Positions 33,406-41,187 of a DNA stretch of 64,000 bases are shown here, piece after piece. The stretch covers positions 1,592,001 through 1,656,000 of the forward strand of contig NZ_CP152003.1 in the NCBI RefSeq assembly GCF_038595065.1, read 5' to 3'. Source of the stretch: Sutcliffiella sp. FSL R7-0096 (GTDB lineage: Bacteria > Bacillota > Bacilli > Bacillales > Bacillaceae_I). Every line of letters starts with the position of its first letter. Position 1 is the first letter of the stretch. The notes below the pieces were generated by a model, which was not told the DNA's origin, made no database searches, and saw nothing but the letters and a program-made list of their open reading frames with translations. A program made the translations under genes and the position numbers.

Positions 33406-33439
33406 GACTCTCCCCCGAAAAGATTGAAACATTCACGTA
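33406..33439 (+). promoter_or_regulatory. candidate SigI-type promoter
   Basis: GACTCTCCCCC (33406-33416) resembles the C-rich -35 of SigI promoters. A CGTA (33436-33439) could act as the -10, but the 19-nt gap is longer than I would expect. It lies about 330 bp before sigI, and sigI autoregulation is known in B. subtilis. Confidence 0.3.
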
Positions 33440-33465
33440 ACATTTAAGTGACTAGGCGGTGATAA

Positions 33466-33555
33466 ATGAGCAAAGAAGCAAAAGAGATAGAAGAAAAAGC
33501 TGTTAAACCACTACAATCTTTATATTTAAGGGTAATTTGTAATGCAAAACAATAA
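33466..33555 (+). CDS. 29-codon small frame in the sigI leader
   Basis: It reads MSKEAKEIEEKAVKPLQSLY, then LRVICNAKQ, with a weak AGGCGGTGA before the ATG. Its first 20 nt are identical to a segment inside rsgI at about 35325. It could be a leader peptide or a duplicated scrap. A terminator-like hairpin follows at 33653-33690. Confidence 0.25.
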   Translation: MSKEAKEIEEKAVKPLQSLYLRVICNAKQ

Positions 33556-33652
33556 TCTCTGAATTTATTGCAATGGAATCATATTACTTATTTTCCCTTT
33601 ATATTACATCGAGAGAGTTCTTAACAGGTTTTTACATTGACATTTTATAGAT

Positions 33653-33690
33653 AAAAGTACACCTTTATATATAGGACAGGTGACTTTTTC
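33653..33690 (+). terminator. terminator or attenuator in the sigI leader
   Basis: AAAAGTaCACCT pairs with AGGTGACTTTT around an A/T loop, followed by TC and more T. It lies 83 bp before sigI and after the candidate SigI promoter, so it would attenuate that transcript. Confidence 0.55.
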
Positions 33691-33772
33691 TATAAATGAA
33701 AAAGCCTCCTTCTTAATACATGCTTATAAATTTTAACTTGAAATAACGACATTTATATAAGCAGGGGGAGAG

Positions 33773-34555
33773 GTGAAGCCAGTGCTGAGCCTACTTTTTA
33801 AAATTGGCAAACGACGCACAAAGACTCTTGAAGATGAAGTGCTGGAAATACAAGCTGGCAACATTCAACTACAAAATAATCTTATTGATAAATATAAACC
33901 TTTTATCGCAAAGTCAGTGTCATCCGTGTGCAAAAGGTATATAAGTGAAACGGATGACGAATTTAGTATCGGGTTAATCGCTTTCAATGAAGCTATCGAG
34001 AAATATTCAAAAGAAAAAGGGAGCTCTTTGATTTCTTTTGCAGACCTGATCATCAAGAGAAGAGTCATTGACTATATAAGAAAAGAAAGCAAAAATGCTA
34101 CCGTTACGATGTCTGAGCAGGAAGTGGAACAGGATGACTATGCGTCCAACAAAATAGAAGCGACGCTGTCCGTGGAGGAGTTCAACAAACAGATTGACCA
34201 AGAGCATCGAAGAGAAGAGATAAACTATTATCAAACGGTGCTAAAGGAATTCGGCCTGAGTTTTGCCGATCTTCTGGAATGCTCTCCTAAACATGCTGAT
34301 GCCAGACAGAATGCCATTGAGGTTGCGAAAACACTTGTACAGAATCAGGAACTGAAGGCACATCTATTTGAAAAGAAGATGTTGCCAATGAAACAGTTGG
34401 AAGACCTGGTAGATGTGAGCAGAAAAACAATAGAACGCAACCGGAAATACATCATTGCAGTTTCCATTATATTATCGGGGGATTATATATATTTGAAAGA
34501 TTATTTAAAAGGGGCGATTACGAGTGAAAAAAGGGATTGTGCTCGAAGTTCATGA
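33773..34555 (+). CDS. sigI: RNA polymerase sigma factor SigI
   Basis: A 260-aa group-4-like sigma factor specific to spore formers, tied to heat and cell-wall stress in B. subtilis. The region-2 signature is IAKSVSSVCKRYISETDDEF, then SIGLIAFNEAIEKYS, SLISFADLIIKRRVIDYIRKE. The C-terminal DNA-binding helix is LVDVSRKTIERNRKYII. The first GTG (33773) gives MKPVLSLLFK, the same N-terminus I recall for B. subtilis SigI, so it is kept although a second GTG follows. rsgI overlaps its 3' end by 32 bp. Confidence 0.95.
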   Translation: MKPVLSLLFKIGKRRTKTLEDEVLEIQAGNIQLQNNLIDKYKPFIAKSVSSVCKRYISETDDEFSIGLIAFNEAIEKYSKEKGSSLISFADLIIKRRVIDYIRKESKNATVTMSEQEVEQDDYASNKIEATLSVEEFNKQIDQEHRREEINYYQTVLKEFGLSFADLLECSPKHADARQNAIEVAKTLVQNQELKAHLFEKKMLPMKQLEDLVDVSRKTIERNRKYIIAVSIILSGDYIYLKDYLKGAITSEKRDCARSS

Positions 34556-35654
34556 TGAACATGTCACTATTCTGACCCCTGAGGGCGAATTTTTAAAGTC
34601 AAGAAAACAAAAGGGGCAAGTAGATTTAGGGGAAGAAATCGTTTTTTTTCCTTTACATAGGGCAGAGAAGGAAAGAAAAGGGAAATTAAGTTCCATTTTT
34701 CGTGCGAAATGGGCTGTCATCAGTGTATTGACAGCCATCATTCTGGCATTCTCTCTTTATCCTAAGTATACAAGTAACCAAGTATATGCGTACGTTTCCG
34801 TTGACGTAAACCCAAGTGTTGAATTAGGGGTAAACAAGGACATGAAGGTAATCTCCATAGAGGCCTACAATGAGGAAGGCAAGGATATTATCAAGCAACT
34901 GGTGGAATGGGAGAATAAGGACCTTACAAAAGTTTCTTCCCAAATGTTTGATATCTTCCGGGAAAAAGGGTATCTTACCGAAAACAGCGAGGTGCTGATC
35001 GCATCTGTTTTGACTCATGAAAAGAATGAAGGATGGAATTCATTGATGCAGTCAAAGATTACGTCCATCTCTGAGAAAATTCAACAGGATAAGGTCAGTA
35101 TCACTACACTGGAAACCACGACACAGGAACGTTCTGATGCTATAAAAGAGGGGTTATCCCCAGGAAAATACATTCAGAAGGAACAAAAAACGGATCTTGT
35201 GGATAGTGAGGACACCTCCCAAACGGAAATAGTACCTTCCATACCAATGAACCATAAACCGCACAATATTAAGCAGGTCAATTCGAAAGAAAACTTTGCA
35301 GATGAGCTTCAGGTGGAGAAAAATATGAGCAAAGAAGCAAAAGAACTAAAAGAACTAAAAGAAGTGCGTAAAGAAGAGCGAAAAGAACATAAAGAGCACC
35401 GAAAGCAAGAGCAAAAGGAAATAAGAGAGCAACAGAAGCAAGAACATAAAGAATTAAAAGAGCATCAGAAACAAGAGAAGAAAGAGCAACACAACCAGCA
35501 GAAACAAGAGAAGCAAGACACTGTAAAGCAACAAAGAAATGAGCCCCAAAAAGGCCACCATGCAAAAGATAAGAAGAACGATGCTCGGGGAGATTCAAAC
35601 GGTAAAAACAAGCGGGATGAAAAGAAAAACGAAAATAAAAGAGGCAACAACTAA
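34524..35654 (+). CDS. rsgI: anti-sigma-I factor RsgI
   Basis: A 376-aa single-pass membrane protein. Residues 1-55 are the cytoplasmic RsgI_N domain that binds SigI (KKGIVLEVHDEHVTILTPEG). A transmembrane helix spans about 66-83. The extracellular domain has the conserved VSVDVNPSVELGVN, whose Asn-Pro is the autocleavage site reported for RsgI proteins. The last 110 residues are a low-complexity Lys/Glu/Gln/His tail (KELKEVRKEERKEHKEHRK). GTG start with AAAGGGGCG. Translation is coupled to sigI through the overlap. The tail may contact the wall. Confidence 0.93.
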   Translation: MKKGIVLEVHDEHVTILTPEGEFLKSRKQKGQVDLGEEIVFFPLHRAEKERKGKLSSIFRAKWAVISVLTAIILAFSLYPKYTSNQVYAYVSVDVNPSVELGVNKDMKVISIEAYNEEGKDIIKQLVEWENKDLTKVSSQMFDIFREKGYLTENSEVLIASVLTHEKNEGWNSLMQSKITSISEKIQQDKVSITTLETTTQERSDAIKEGLSPGKYIQKEQKTDLVDSEDTSQTEIVPSIPMNHKPHNIKQVNSKENFADELQVEKNMSKEAKELKELKEVRKEERKEHKEHRKQEQKEIREQQKQEHKELKEHQKQEKKEQHNQQKQEKQDTVKQQRNEPQKGHHAKDKKNDARGDSNGKNKRDEKKNENKRGNN

Positions 35655-35703
35655 AATAAAGCAATTATTTATTCATAACTTCTCAACAAGATCATACATA
35701 AGA

Positions 35704-35731
35704 GGAACCCAGAGTATAGATGCTCTGGGTT
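35704..35731. terminator. hairpin terminator between convergent genes
   Basis: GAACCCAGAG pairs perfectly with CTCTGGGTTC around an 8-nt loop. The flanking T-runs are weak, but its place between rsgI and the SASP gene fits a bidirectional terminator. Confidence 0.55.
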
Positions 35732-35749
35732 CTATCCATTCATATTGAA

Positions 35750-35938
35750 TTATTTTCCGTGTAATTGAGATTGAGCTTGAGCTACTAGACGCTTTGTGAT
35801 TTCTCCACCAACAGAACCATTGGAGCGTGCAGCAGTATCAGAACCAAGAGATACACCGAACTCTTGTGCAATCTCATATTTGATTTGATCAAGAGCCTGC
35901 TCGATTCCAGGTACAAGCAATTTATTGCTACGTGCCAT
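35750..35938 (-). CDS. sspD: alpha/beta-type small acid-soluble spore protein
   Basis: A 62-residue SASP that coats spore DNA and protects it from UV. The family signatures are [20 protein letters not shown], which holds the GPR protease site in YEIAQEFGV, and [16 protein letters not shown]. The ATG at 35938 follows AAAGGAGTG. A SigG promoter precedes it. Its position between rsgI and the Ktr gene matches B. subtilis sspD, hence the symbol. It works alongside splB and LigD/Ku in spore DNA protection and repair. Confidence 0.95.
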   Translation of the reverse strand: MARSNKLLVPGIEQALDQIKYEIAQEFGVSLGSDTAARSNGSVGGEITKRLVAQAQSQLHGK

Positions 35939-36007
35939 TTCTATCACTCCTTTTCTAGTTCAGCTTTTAAATAAGTTTCTTGAACTTTCTTATGAAAGCT
36001 GTATAGT

Positions 36008-36036
36008 TAGTATGAGATTTTCTTTCTAATCCATAC
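36008..36036 (-). promoter_or_regulatory. SigG promoter of the SASP gene
   Basis: On the minus strand, GTATG (36032-36036), a 17-nt spacer and CATACTA (36008-36014). Both elements fit the forespore SigG consensus (gHATR and CATWHTA). It lies 70 bp before the start codon. Confidence 0.8.
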
Positions 36037-36144
36037 TGGAAAGTATTAGACAAATACTGTAATATAAGTGGGGATTAATAAACCTTAATTTGACGCTTCT
36101 TGAGGGGAGCATTAGAAACTTTTTGGACATGTGAAAGGGCAATT

Positions 36145-37503
36145 ATGATAAAATTTAAAAATTCGTTTAGCAAGAAAGTACATAACTTATCACCTGCTCA
36201 ACTTATCGTCAGCTTTTACTTTATTGCAGTGCTGGTGGCTGTATCCTTATTGAGCCTGCCTGTGGCTAGGTTTGAAGGAGTAGATTGGAGCTTTATCAAC
36301 GCTCTTTTTACCGCTGTAAGTGCAGTTAGTGTCACAGGACTGACAGTCGTAAATACTGCAGAAACCTTTACTGTTCCGGGGGTTTTCCTCCTCGCTTTTG
36401 TGCTCCAATTCGGTGGGGTCGGTGTCATGGCGGTAGGAACCTTCATCTGGCTTCTCCTTGGAAGGAAAATCGGACTCCGTGAGAGAAGACTGATGATGCT
36501 TGACCAAAATCAGTCCACCCTCTCAGGGATTGTAAAGCTTATCAAACAGATCCTTGTATTGATCCTTACGATTGAATTGCTTGGCGCACTTATATTAGGC
36601 ACCTATTTTCTTTCCTTTTATGAAACATGGCAGGAAGCCTTCTTTCATGGTTTTTTTGCTTCTGTCAGTGCGACAACAAATGGAGGCTTTGATATTACAG
36701 GTGAATCCCTAATTCCGTTTGCAAACGATTATTTTGTGCAATTCATAGTGATGATATTGATTACAGCAGGAGCGATAGGATTTCCGGTGCTGGTCGAAGT
36801 GAAGCAATTTATCGTCCATAAGGGAGGACGTTTCCGTTTTTCTTTATTCACTAAAATTACAAGTATTACGTTTGCCTGCCTCATTACACTTGGCACTGCC
36901 GCCATCCTTTTATTGGAGTTTAACTCATATTTTAAAGGAATGACATGGCATGAATCCCTTTTTTATGCGATGTTCCAATCCGTTACAACTAGGAGTGGCG
37001 GACTGGCAACAATGGATGTGAGTGAGTTCACGATGCCAACATTACTTGTGATGTGTGGTCTCATGTTCATCGGGGCATCCCCTAGTTCGGTAGGTGGGGG
37101 GATTAGAACAACCACATTTGCTTTGAATATTCTTTTCCTCTTCCACTTTGCTAGAGGAAATAAAAACATTAAACTATTTGGCCGGGAAATCCATGAGGAA
37201 GACATCATTAAATCACTGGTCGTATTGTTATTGGCCATCCTCATTTGCTTTTCTTCCATTATCATTCTCAGTGTGACCGAGGAATTTGAGTTGATACAGA
37301 TTATTTTTGAAGTCTGTTCAGCATTTGGAACAACAGGCTTATCAATGGGGATTACACCGGATCTGTCCACTATCGGGAAATTAATAATCATTTGTTTGAT
37401 GTTTATCGGGCGAGTAGGGCTTTTGACTTTCCTATTTATTCTGGAGAGTAAACAAAAGCCGCCTAAATACCATTATCCTGTTGAGCGGGTTATCATTGGT
37501 TAG
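36145..37503 (+). CDS. ktrD: Ktr/Trk potassium uptake membrane subunit
   Basis: A 452-aa membrane protein of the KtrB/KtrD family. Four pore-loop repeats with selectivity-filter glycines can be seen: AVSAVSVTGLTVV, SVSATTNGGFDI, QSVTTRSGGLAT and EVCSAFGTTGLSMG. It imports K+ with a separate KtrA/KtrC gating subunit that is not encoded here, as for KtrD in B. subtilis. The SASP-ktrD order matches that genome. ATG at 36145 follows GAAAGGG. No c-di-AMP riboswitch was recognised in its leader. Confidence 0.92.
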   Translation: MIKFKNSFSKKVHNLSPAQLIVSFYFIAVLVAVSLLSLPVARFEGVDWSFINALFTAVSAVSVTGLTVVNTAETFTVPGVFLLAFVLQFGGVGVMAVGTFIWLLLGRKIGLRERRLMMLDQNQSTLSGIVKLIKQILVLILTIELLGALILGTYFLSFYETWQEAFFHGFFASVSATTNGGFDITGESLIPFANDYFVQFIVMILITAGAIGFPVLVEVKQFIVHKGGRFRFSLFTKITSITFACLITLGTAAILLLEFNSYFKGMTWHESLFYAMFQSVTTRSGGLATMDVSEFTMPTLLVMCGLMFIGASPSSVGGGIRTTTFALNILFLFHFARGNKNIKLFGREIHEEDIIKSLVVLLLAILICFSSIIILSVTEEFELIQIIFEVCSAFGTTGLSMGITPDLSTIGKLIIICLMFIGRVGLLTFLFILESKQKPPKYHYPVERVIIG

Positions 37504-37524
37504 ATAGATCTATATAGGTCATAA

Positions 37525-37548
37525 GGGAGAGACTCTAAGGTCTCTCTC
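37525..37548 (+). terminator. terminator hairpin, copy 1, left of family A repeat
   Basis: GGGAGAGACTCTAAGGTCTCTCTC, 22 bp after ktrD. The stem is GAGAGAC with GTCTCTC. It recurs at 37761-37783 with one loop change. Confidence 0.7.
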
Positions 37549-37760
37549 AGCTTGTAGACAAAGTAATCTGAGTAATATATATTTTCCCTGTTGATCGCAG
37601 TGAAAGGAGCGTAGACTCCTGCGGGAGGAAAGGACATGGAAGACCCCGCAGGGCGATAGCCCGAGGAGGCTTCCGGACTGCCCGCGGAAAGCGAAGCTCC
37701 TGTAACGAAGATCAACTGTCATATGCAAATCTAAAGTTAATTAGGGTTTGTCAACAGTCT
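37549..37760 (+). repeat. family A repeat, copy 2 (212 bp), inserted in a terminator
   Basis: Left end CAGCTTGTAGACAAAG, right end GGTTTGTCAACAGTCT (imperfect inverted ends). The core reads GTTGATCGCAGTGAAAGGAG, GACTCCTGCGGGAGG, GAAGACCCCGCAGGGCG, CGAGGAGGCTTCCGG and GCCCGCGGAAAGCGAAGCTC, ending AAGATCAACTG. It is nearly identical to copy 3. Confidence 0.9.
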
Positions 37761-37783
37761 AGGAGAGACTCTAGGGTCTCTCT
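37761..37783 (+). terminator. terminator hairpin, copy 2, right of family A repeat
   Basis: AGGAGAGACTCTAGGGTCTCTCT followed by ATTATTTT. It is a near-exact duplicate of the hairpin at 37525, so the repeat splits a duplicated terminator. Confidence 0.75.
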
Positions 37784-37869
37784 ATTATTTTGAATAAAAT
37801 TAAAAGAATTTTTAAGAAACATATTGCAATCGCTTCCAAACTCATGTTAATCTTCTTGTAAGAAGTTTT

Positions 37870-37883
37870 CCGAAACGTTTTGG
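37870..37883 (+). promoter_or_regulatory. LacI-type operator 1 (autoregulatory)
   Basis: CCGAAACGTTTTGG, a near-palindrome with the central CG of LacI/GalR operators. It ends next to the ribosome binding site of the regulator gene, and two more copies lie before the glucosidase gene. Confidence 0.8.
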
Positions 37884-37892
37884 GAGGATGCC

Positions 37893-38894
37893 ATGACAAC
37901 GATAAAAGATATAGCAAGGGTGGCTGGTGTTTCTGTCACAACTGTTTCAAGAGCACTAAACGGTTATTCTGATGTTAATCAAAAAACGAAGAAAAGAATT
38001 GAAGAAGTAGCAAAGGAATTGAATTACAGTCCCAACACGGTTGCTAGAAGCCTTGTGATGAAAAAGTCCAAAACGATAGGACTCCTTGTTTCTGATATGA
38101 ACAGGGAAGGCGTTAAAGATAATTTCACTTTCGAGGTTCTATGTGGAATCAATGAAGCTTCAGCGAATTCCGACTATGACCTGGTACTTTTCAGCACTAC
38201 ATCCACAAAGCAGAGTCAAAAGACATACACCCAACTTTGTAGGGAAAGGCGGGTGGATGGGGTTATTTTACAAGGAATCAAGACGAATGATCCTTATTTG
38301 CAGGAAGTAGTGGAGAGCGATATCCCTTGTGTCCTTGTAGATATTCCACAGGAGTCCGATACTGTCGGCTATGTTACGACAGATAATGTGAAAGGTGCCA
38401 AGAAAGCTGTGGCCCACTTGATAGAACGAGGACATACTAATATTGCCATGATAAACGGACATGAGAAAGCGGATGTAAGCATGAGGCGAATGCAAGGATA
38501 TCTTGAAGCGATCAATGAGCAGGATCTGCCATTCCGACAGGATTGGGTAAGAAATGGTGATTTCAAAGAAAAAGTGGCTGAGGAAGTGGCAATGGAGCTT
38601 TTAGCTGACAATCCAGAAATTACAGCCATATTCTGTGCGAGTGACCTGATGGCATTAGGTGTTCTGCGAGCAGTGAAGGCAATCGGTAGAAAAGTACCAG
38701 AAGATATTGCAGTGATAGGATATGATGACATTATGCTGGCATCTTATTCTAATCCAAGTTTGTCGACTATTCGTCAGGATAAATTTAATCTAGGGTATGA
38801 AGCGGCGATTCTTCTGATTGATATGTTGGAAGGAAAAGAAAAATCACACGCACGAATTATTGACACCAAACTCATCATAAGAGAGTCAACATAA
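37893..38894 (+). CDS. LacI/GalR-family transcriptional regulator
   Basis: A 333-residue repressor. The N-terminal helix-turn-helix and hinge are TIKDIARVAGVSVTTVSRAL, then LNYSPNTVARSLVMKKSKT. The periplasmic-binding-like effector domain runs from about 60 to 333 (RRVDGVILQGIK, IAVIGYDDIMLASYSNPSLS). It sits between identical operators, so it probably represses itself and the downstream glucosidase and sugar ABC operon until a sugar ligand binds. GGGAGG with 5 nt supports the ATG. Confidence 0.93.
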   Translation: MTTIKDIARVAGVSVTTVSRALNGYSDVNQKTKKRIEEVAKELNYSPNTVARSLVMKKSKTIGLLVSDMNREGVKDNFTFEVLCGINEASANSDYDLVLFSTTSTKQSQKTYTQLCRERRVDGVILQGIKTNDPYLQEVVESDIPCVLVDIPQESDTVGYVTTDNVKGAKKAVAHLIERGHTNIAMINGHEKADVSMRRMQGYLEAINEQDLPFRQDWVRNGDFKEKVAEEVAMELLADNPEITAIFCASDLMALGVLRAVKAIGRKVPEDIAVIGYDDIMLASYSNPSLSTIRQDKFNLGYEAAILLIDMLEGKEKSHARIIDTKLIIREST

Positions 38895-38896
38895 AT

Positions 38897-38920
38897 AAGG
38901 CACTATACGAGTGCTTTTTT
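38897..38920 (+). terminator. short terminator after the regulator gene
   Basis: GCACT pairs with AGTGC around ATACG, with AAG and a TTTTTT flank. It separates the regulator from operator 2. Confidence 0.6.
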
Positions 38921-38933
38921 ACAACCAGAATTT

Positions 38934-38947
38934 CCGAAACGTTTTGG
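38934..38947 (+). promoter_or_regulatory. LacI-type operator 2
   Basis: CCGAAACGTTTTGG, identical to operator 1. Its centre is 65 bp from that of operator 3, close to six helical turns, so looping between them is possible. Confidence 0.8.
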
Positions 38948-38998
38948 AAAGTGAAGAACATGCATATCACTTAGTGGGTTCAGAAGTTTAGCGAAAAA

Positions 38999-39012
38999 CC
39001 AAAACGTTTCGG
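38999..39012 (+). promoter_or_regulatory. LacI-type operator 3
   Basis: CCAAAACGTTTCGG, the exact reverse complement of operators 1 and 2, 27 bp before the start codon of the glucosidase gene. Confidence 0.8.
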
Positions 39013-39039
39013 ATGCATTATAACCTAGGAGGTACAACG

Positions 39040-41142
39040 ATGGATTATAGAGTGATAAAAGAAAATGATTTGTTTCTTCTTACAGATAAGAATGGGGATA
39101 TCCCCGAAAATCACCCATACGGCTTGGGGTTATATACAAAGGATACCAGGTTCTTAAGCAAACTAGATGTAAAGATCAATGGAGAAGAGCCTATTCTACT
39201 GCACTCAGATGCAGCAGATAACTATATGGCGACAATTCTCATGACAAATCCTCATATGGAAAGAAACGGAGAGCTTATTTTATGGAGGGAGTCAGTGGAA
39301 ATCAAGCGTACCCGCTTCATCTACAATGACGTTTTCTATGAAACGATGACAGTTAAGAATTATTTCCCTAAAAATGTAAGTTTTGATTTAAGTGTACACT
39401 TGGATGTGGATTTTGCGGATATGTTTATCGTCCGTGGTTTTCAGAATGGGGAGATAGGGAAAAGAACCGGCCAGACAGCGGAAGAAAAGTCGTTAACGTT
39501 CCATTACGAAGGAGCAGATAATCTTTCACGTCGGACGTACATTGAATGGGACAAGGATGAAAAATCAACAGATCCAGAATCAGGTGCTCTTCAATTCCAT
39601 TTCGAGTTGAAGCACGAAGAAGAGCAGACAATCACGTTAAAGGTACAACCACAACATGGAGAGCAAGTGGAAAATAGTATTCTATCCGCATCTGATGCTT
39701 TGGAGAAATTAAAGATGTCCTACAAAGGCTGGAATACAGATATCACAAAGGTGAAAACAGATTGTCTCCCCTTACAACGTTTGGTGGACCGAGGTTTAGG
39801 GGACTTACGCGTGTTATTAACCGATCTTGGATACGGAAAGTTCCCGGTGGCAGGATTGCCTTGGTTTGGTGTTCCTTTTGGGAGAGATAGTCTGATTGCT
39901 GCTCTTCAGATGTTATCGTTTCAACCGGAAGTGGCCAAAGGAACCCTTTACACTATGGCAAGTAAACAAGGGACAAAAGTAGATCCTTGGCGGGATGAAC
40001 AGCCAGGTAAGATTATGCACGAGATTCGCTTTGGTGAACTAGCGACTACCGAGCAAATTCCCTTCACACCCTATTACGGAACAATCGATGCCACTCCACT
40101 ATTCTTAATTCTTTTGACAGAGTATGTTAAATGGACTGGAGACATTCAAGTGGTAAAGGATTTGGAAAAAAATATTGAAGCTGCATTAATCTGGATAGAC
40201 CAGTATGGTGATAGAGATGGAGATTTATTTGTGGAATACCACCAGGAAGCGAGTAAAGGGATTGCCAATCAAGGGTGGAAGGACTCAGGAGATTCCATCG
40301 TCCATCGCAATGGAGATTATGCTACCACCCCAATTGCCCTTTCCGAAGTACAAGGCTATGTTTTCCAAGCAAAAATGGGATTGGCTTCTATCTATGACAA
40401 GCTTGGCAAAACAGATAAGGCGGAAGCATTAAGAGAACAAAGTCAAAAGCTTAAGGTTAAATTTGATGAAGAGTTCTGGATGGAAGATGTCAATTACTAT
40501 GCGATTGCCTTAGACCGTGATAAGCAGCAGGTAGGAACCATAACATCCAATCCCGGACATGTACTATTCTCGGAGATGTTGGATAAGGAGAAAGCGAAAG
40601 CGGTCATCGAAACCCTTATCTCCCCTAAAATGTTCTCAGGATTCGGAATCCGTACGATGGGAACTGGGGAAGCGGGCTATAATCCGATGAGTTATCATGA
40701 CGGAAGTATCTGGCCACATGACAACAGTATGGTATTGCTTGGAATGTCAAAAATCAAGGAGCAGGAATCTGCAAATATCGTCATTGAAGGGCTTATTGAA
40801 GCTGCAGCTCACTTCGAGTATGATCGCTTGCCTGAGCTGTTTTGTGGTTACGACCGTTCAGTAGGAAAAGCGGTCAAATATCCCGTTGCATGTTCACCGC
40901 AGGCTTGGGCCGCGGGGACACCACTTGTAATGGTTCAAACAATTTTAGGTCTTTTCCCAGATGCATTGGAAGAAAAAATAGTATTGTCCCCGGTATTTCC
41001 AAATGGGATGGATTTATTGGAAGTGGAGAAAGTTAAGATCGGGAAAGGCCATTTATCTGTTACTGCTGTAAGAAACTCGAATGGAAATGTGGAGCTTACC
41101 ATCAAGGAAAACACTACTGGGTATGAAGTGGTGCAAAATTAG
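39040..41142 (+). CDS. amylo-alpha-1,6-glucosidase / glycogen-debranching-like glycosidase
   Basis: A 700-aa cytoplasmic protein. Residues 1-230 are the N-terminal GDE_N_bis-type domain (YGLGLYTKDTRFLSKLDV). The remainder is an (alpha/alpha)6 barrel with GVPFGRDSLIAALQML, TIDATPLFLILLTEY, GNQGWKDSGDS-like and PMSYHDGSIWPHDNSM segments holding the acidic catalytic candidates. This is the GH63/GDE-like clan, acting on oligosaccharides. AGGAGG lies before the ATG at 39040; the in-frame ATG at 39013 abuts operator 3. It heads an operon with a sugar ABC transporter, implying use of an imported oligosaccharide. Confidence 0.87.
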   Translation: MDYRVIKENDLFLLTDKNGDIPENHPYGLGLYTKDTRFLSKLDVKINGEEPILLHSDAADNYMATILMTNPHMERNGELILWRESVEIKRTRFIYNDVFYETMTVKNYFPKNVSFDLSVHLDVDFADMFIVRGFQNGEIGKRTGQTAEEKSLTFHYEGADNLSRRTYIEWDKDEKSTDPESGALQFHFELKHEEEQTITLKVQPQHGEQVENSILSASDALEKLKMSYKGWNTDITKVKTDCLPLQRLVDRGLGDLRVLLTDLGYGKFPVAGLPWFGVPFGRDSLIAALQMLSFQPEVAKGTLYTMASKQGTKVDPWRDEQPGKIMHEIRFGELATTEQIPFTPYYGTIDATPLFLILLTEYVKWTGDIQVVKDLEKNIEAALIWIDQYGDRDGDLFVEYHQEASKGIANQGWKDSGDSIVHRNGDYATTPIALSEVQGYVFQAKMGLASIYDKLGKTDKAEALREQSQKLKVKFDEEFWMEDVNYYAIALDRDKQQVGTITSNPGHVLFSEMLDKEKAKAVIETLISPKMFSGFGIRTMGTGEAGYNPMSYHDGSIWPHDNSMVLLGMSKIKEQESANIVIEGLIEAAAHFEYDRLPELFCGYDRSVGKAVKYPVACSPQAWAAGTPLVMVQTILGLFPDALEEKIVLSPVFPNGMDLLEVEKVKIGKGHLSVTAVRNSNGNVELTIKENTTGYEVVQN

Positions 41143-41187
41143 TTTTTAAAAATTACTAAAATAAAGCAAGAGGAGAGGGGTATTAAG

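Noticed and set aside
35950-36144. A c-di-AMP riboswitch before the potassium transporter gene.
   Set aside because: The gap is under 200 bp, contains the SigG promoter of the SASP gene on the other strand and shows none of the ydaO core motifs.
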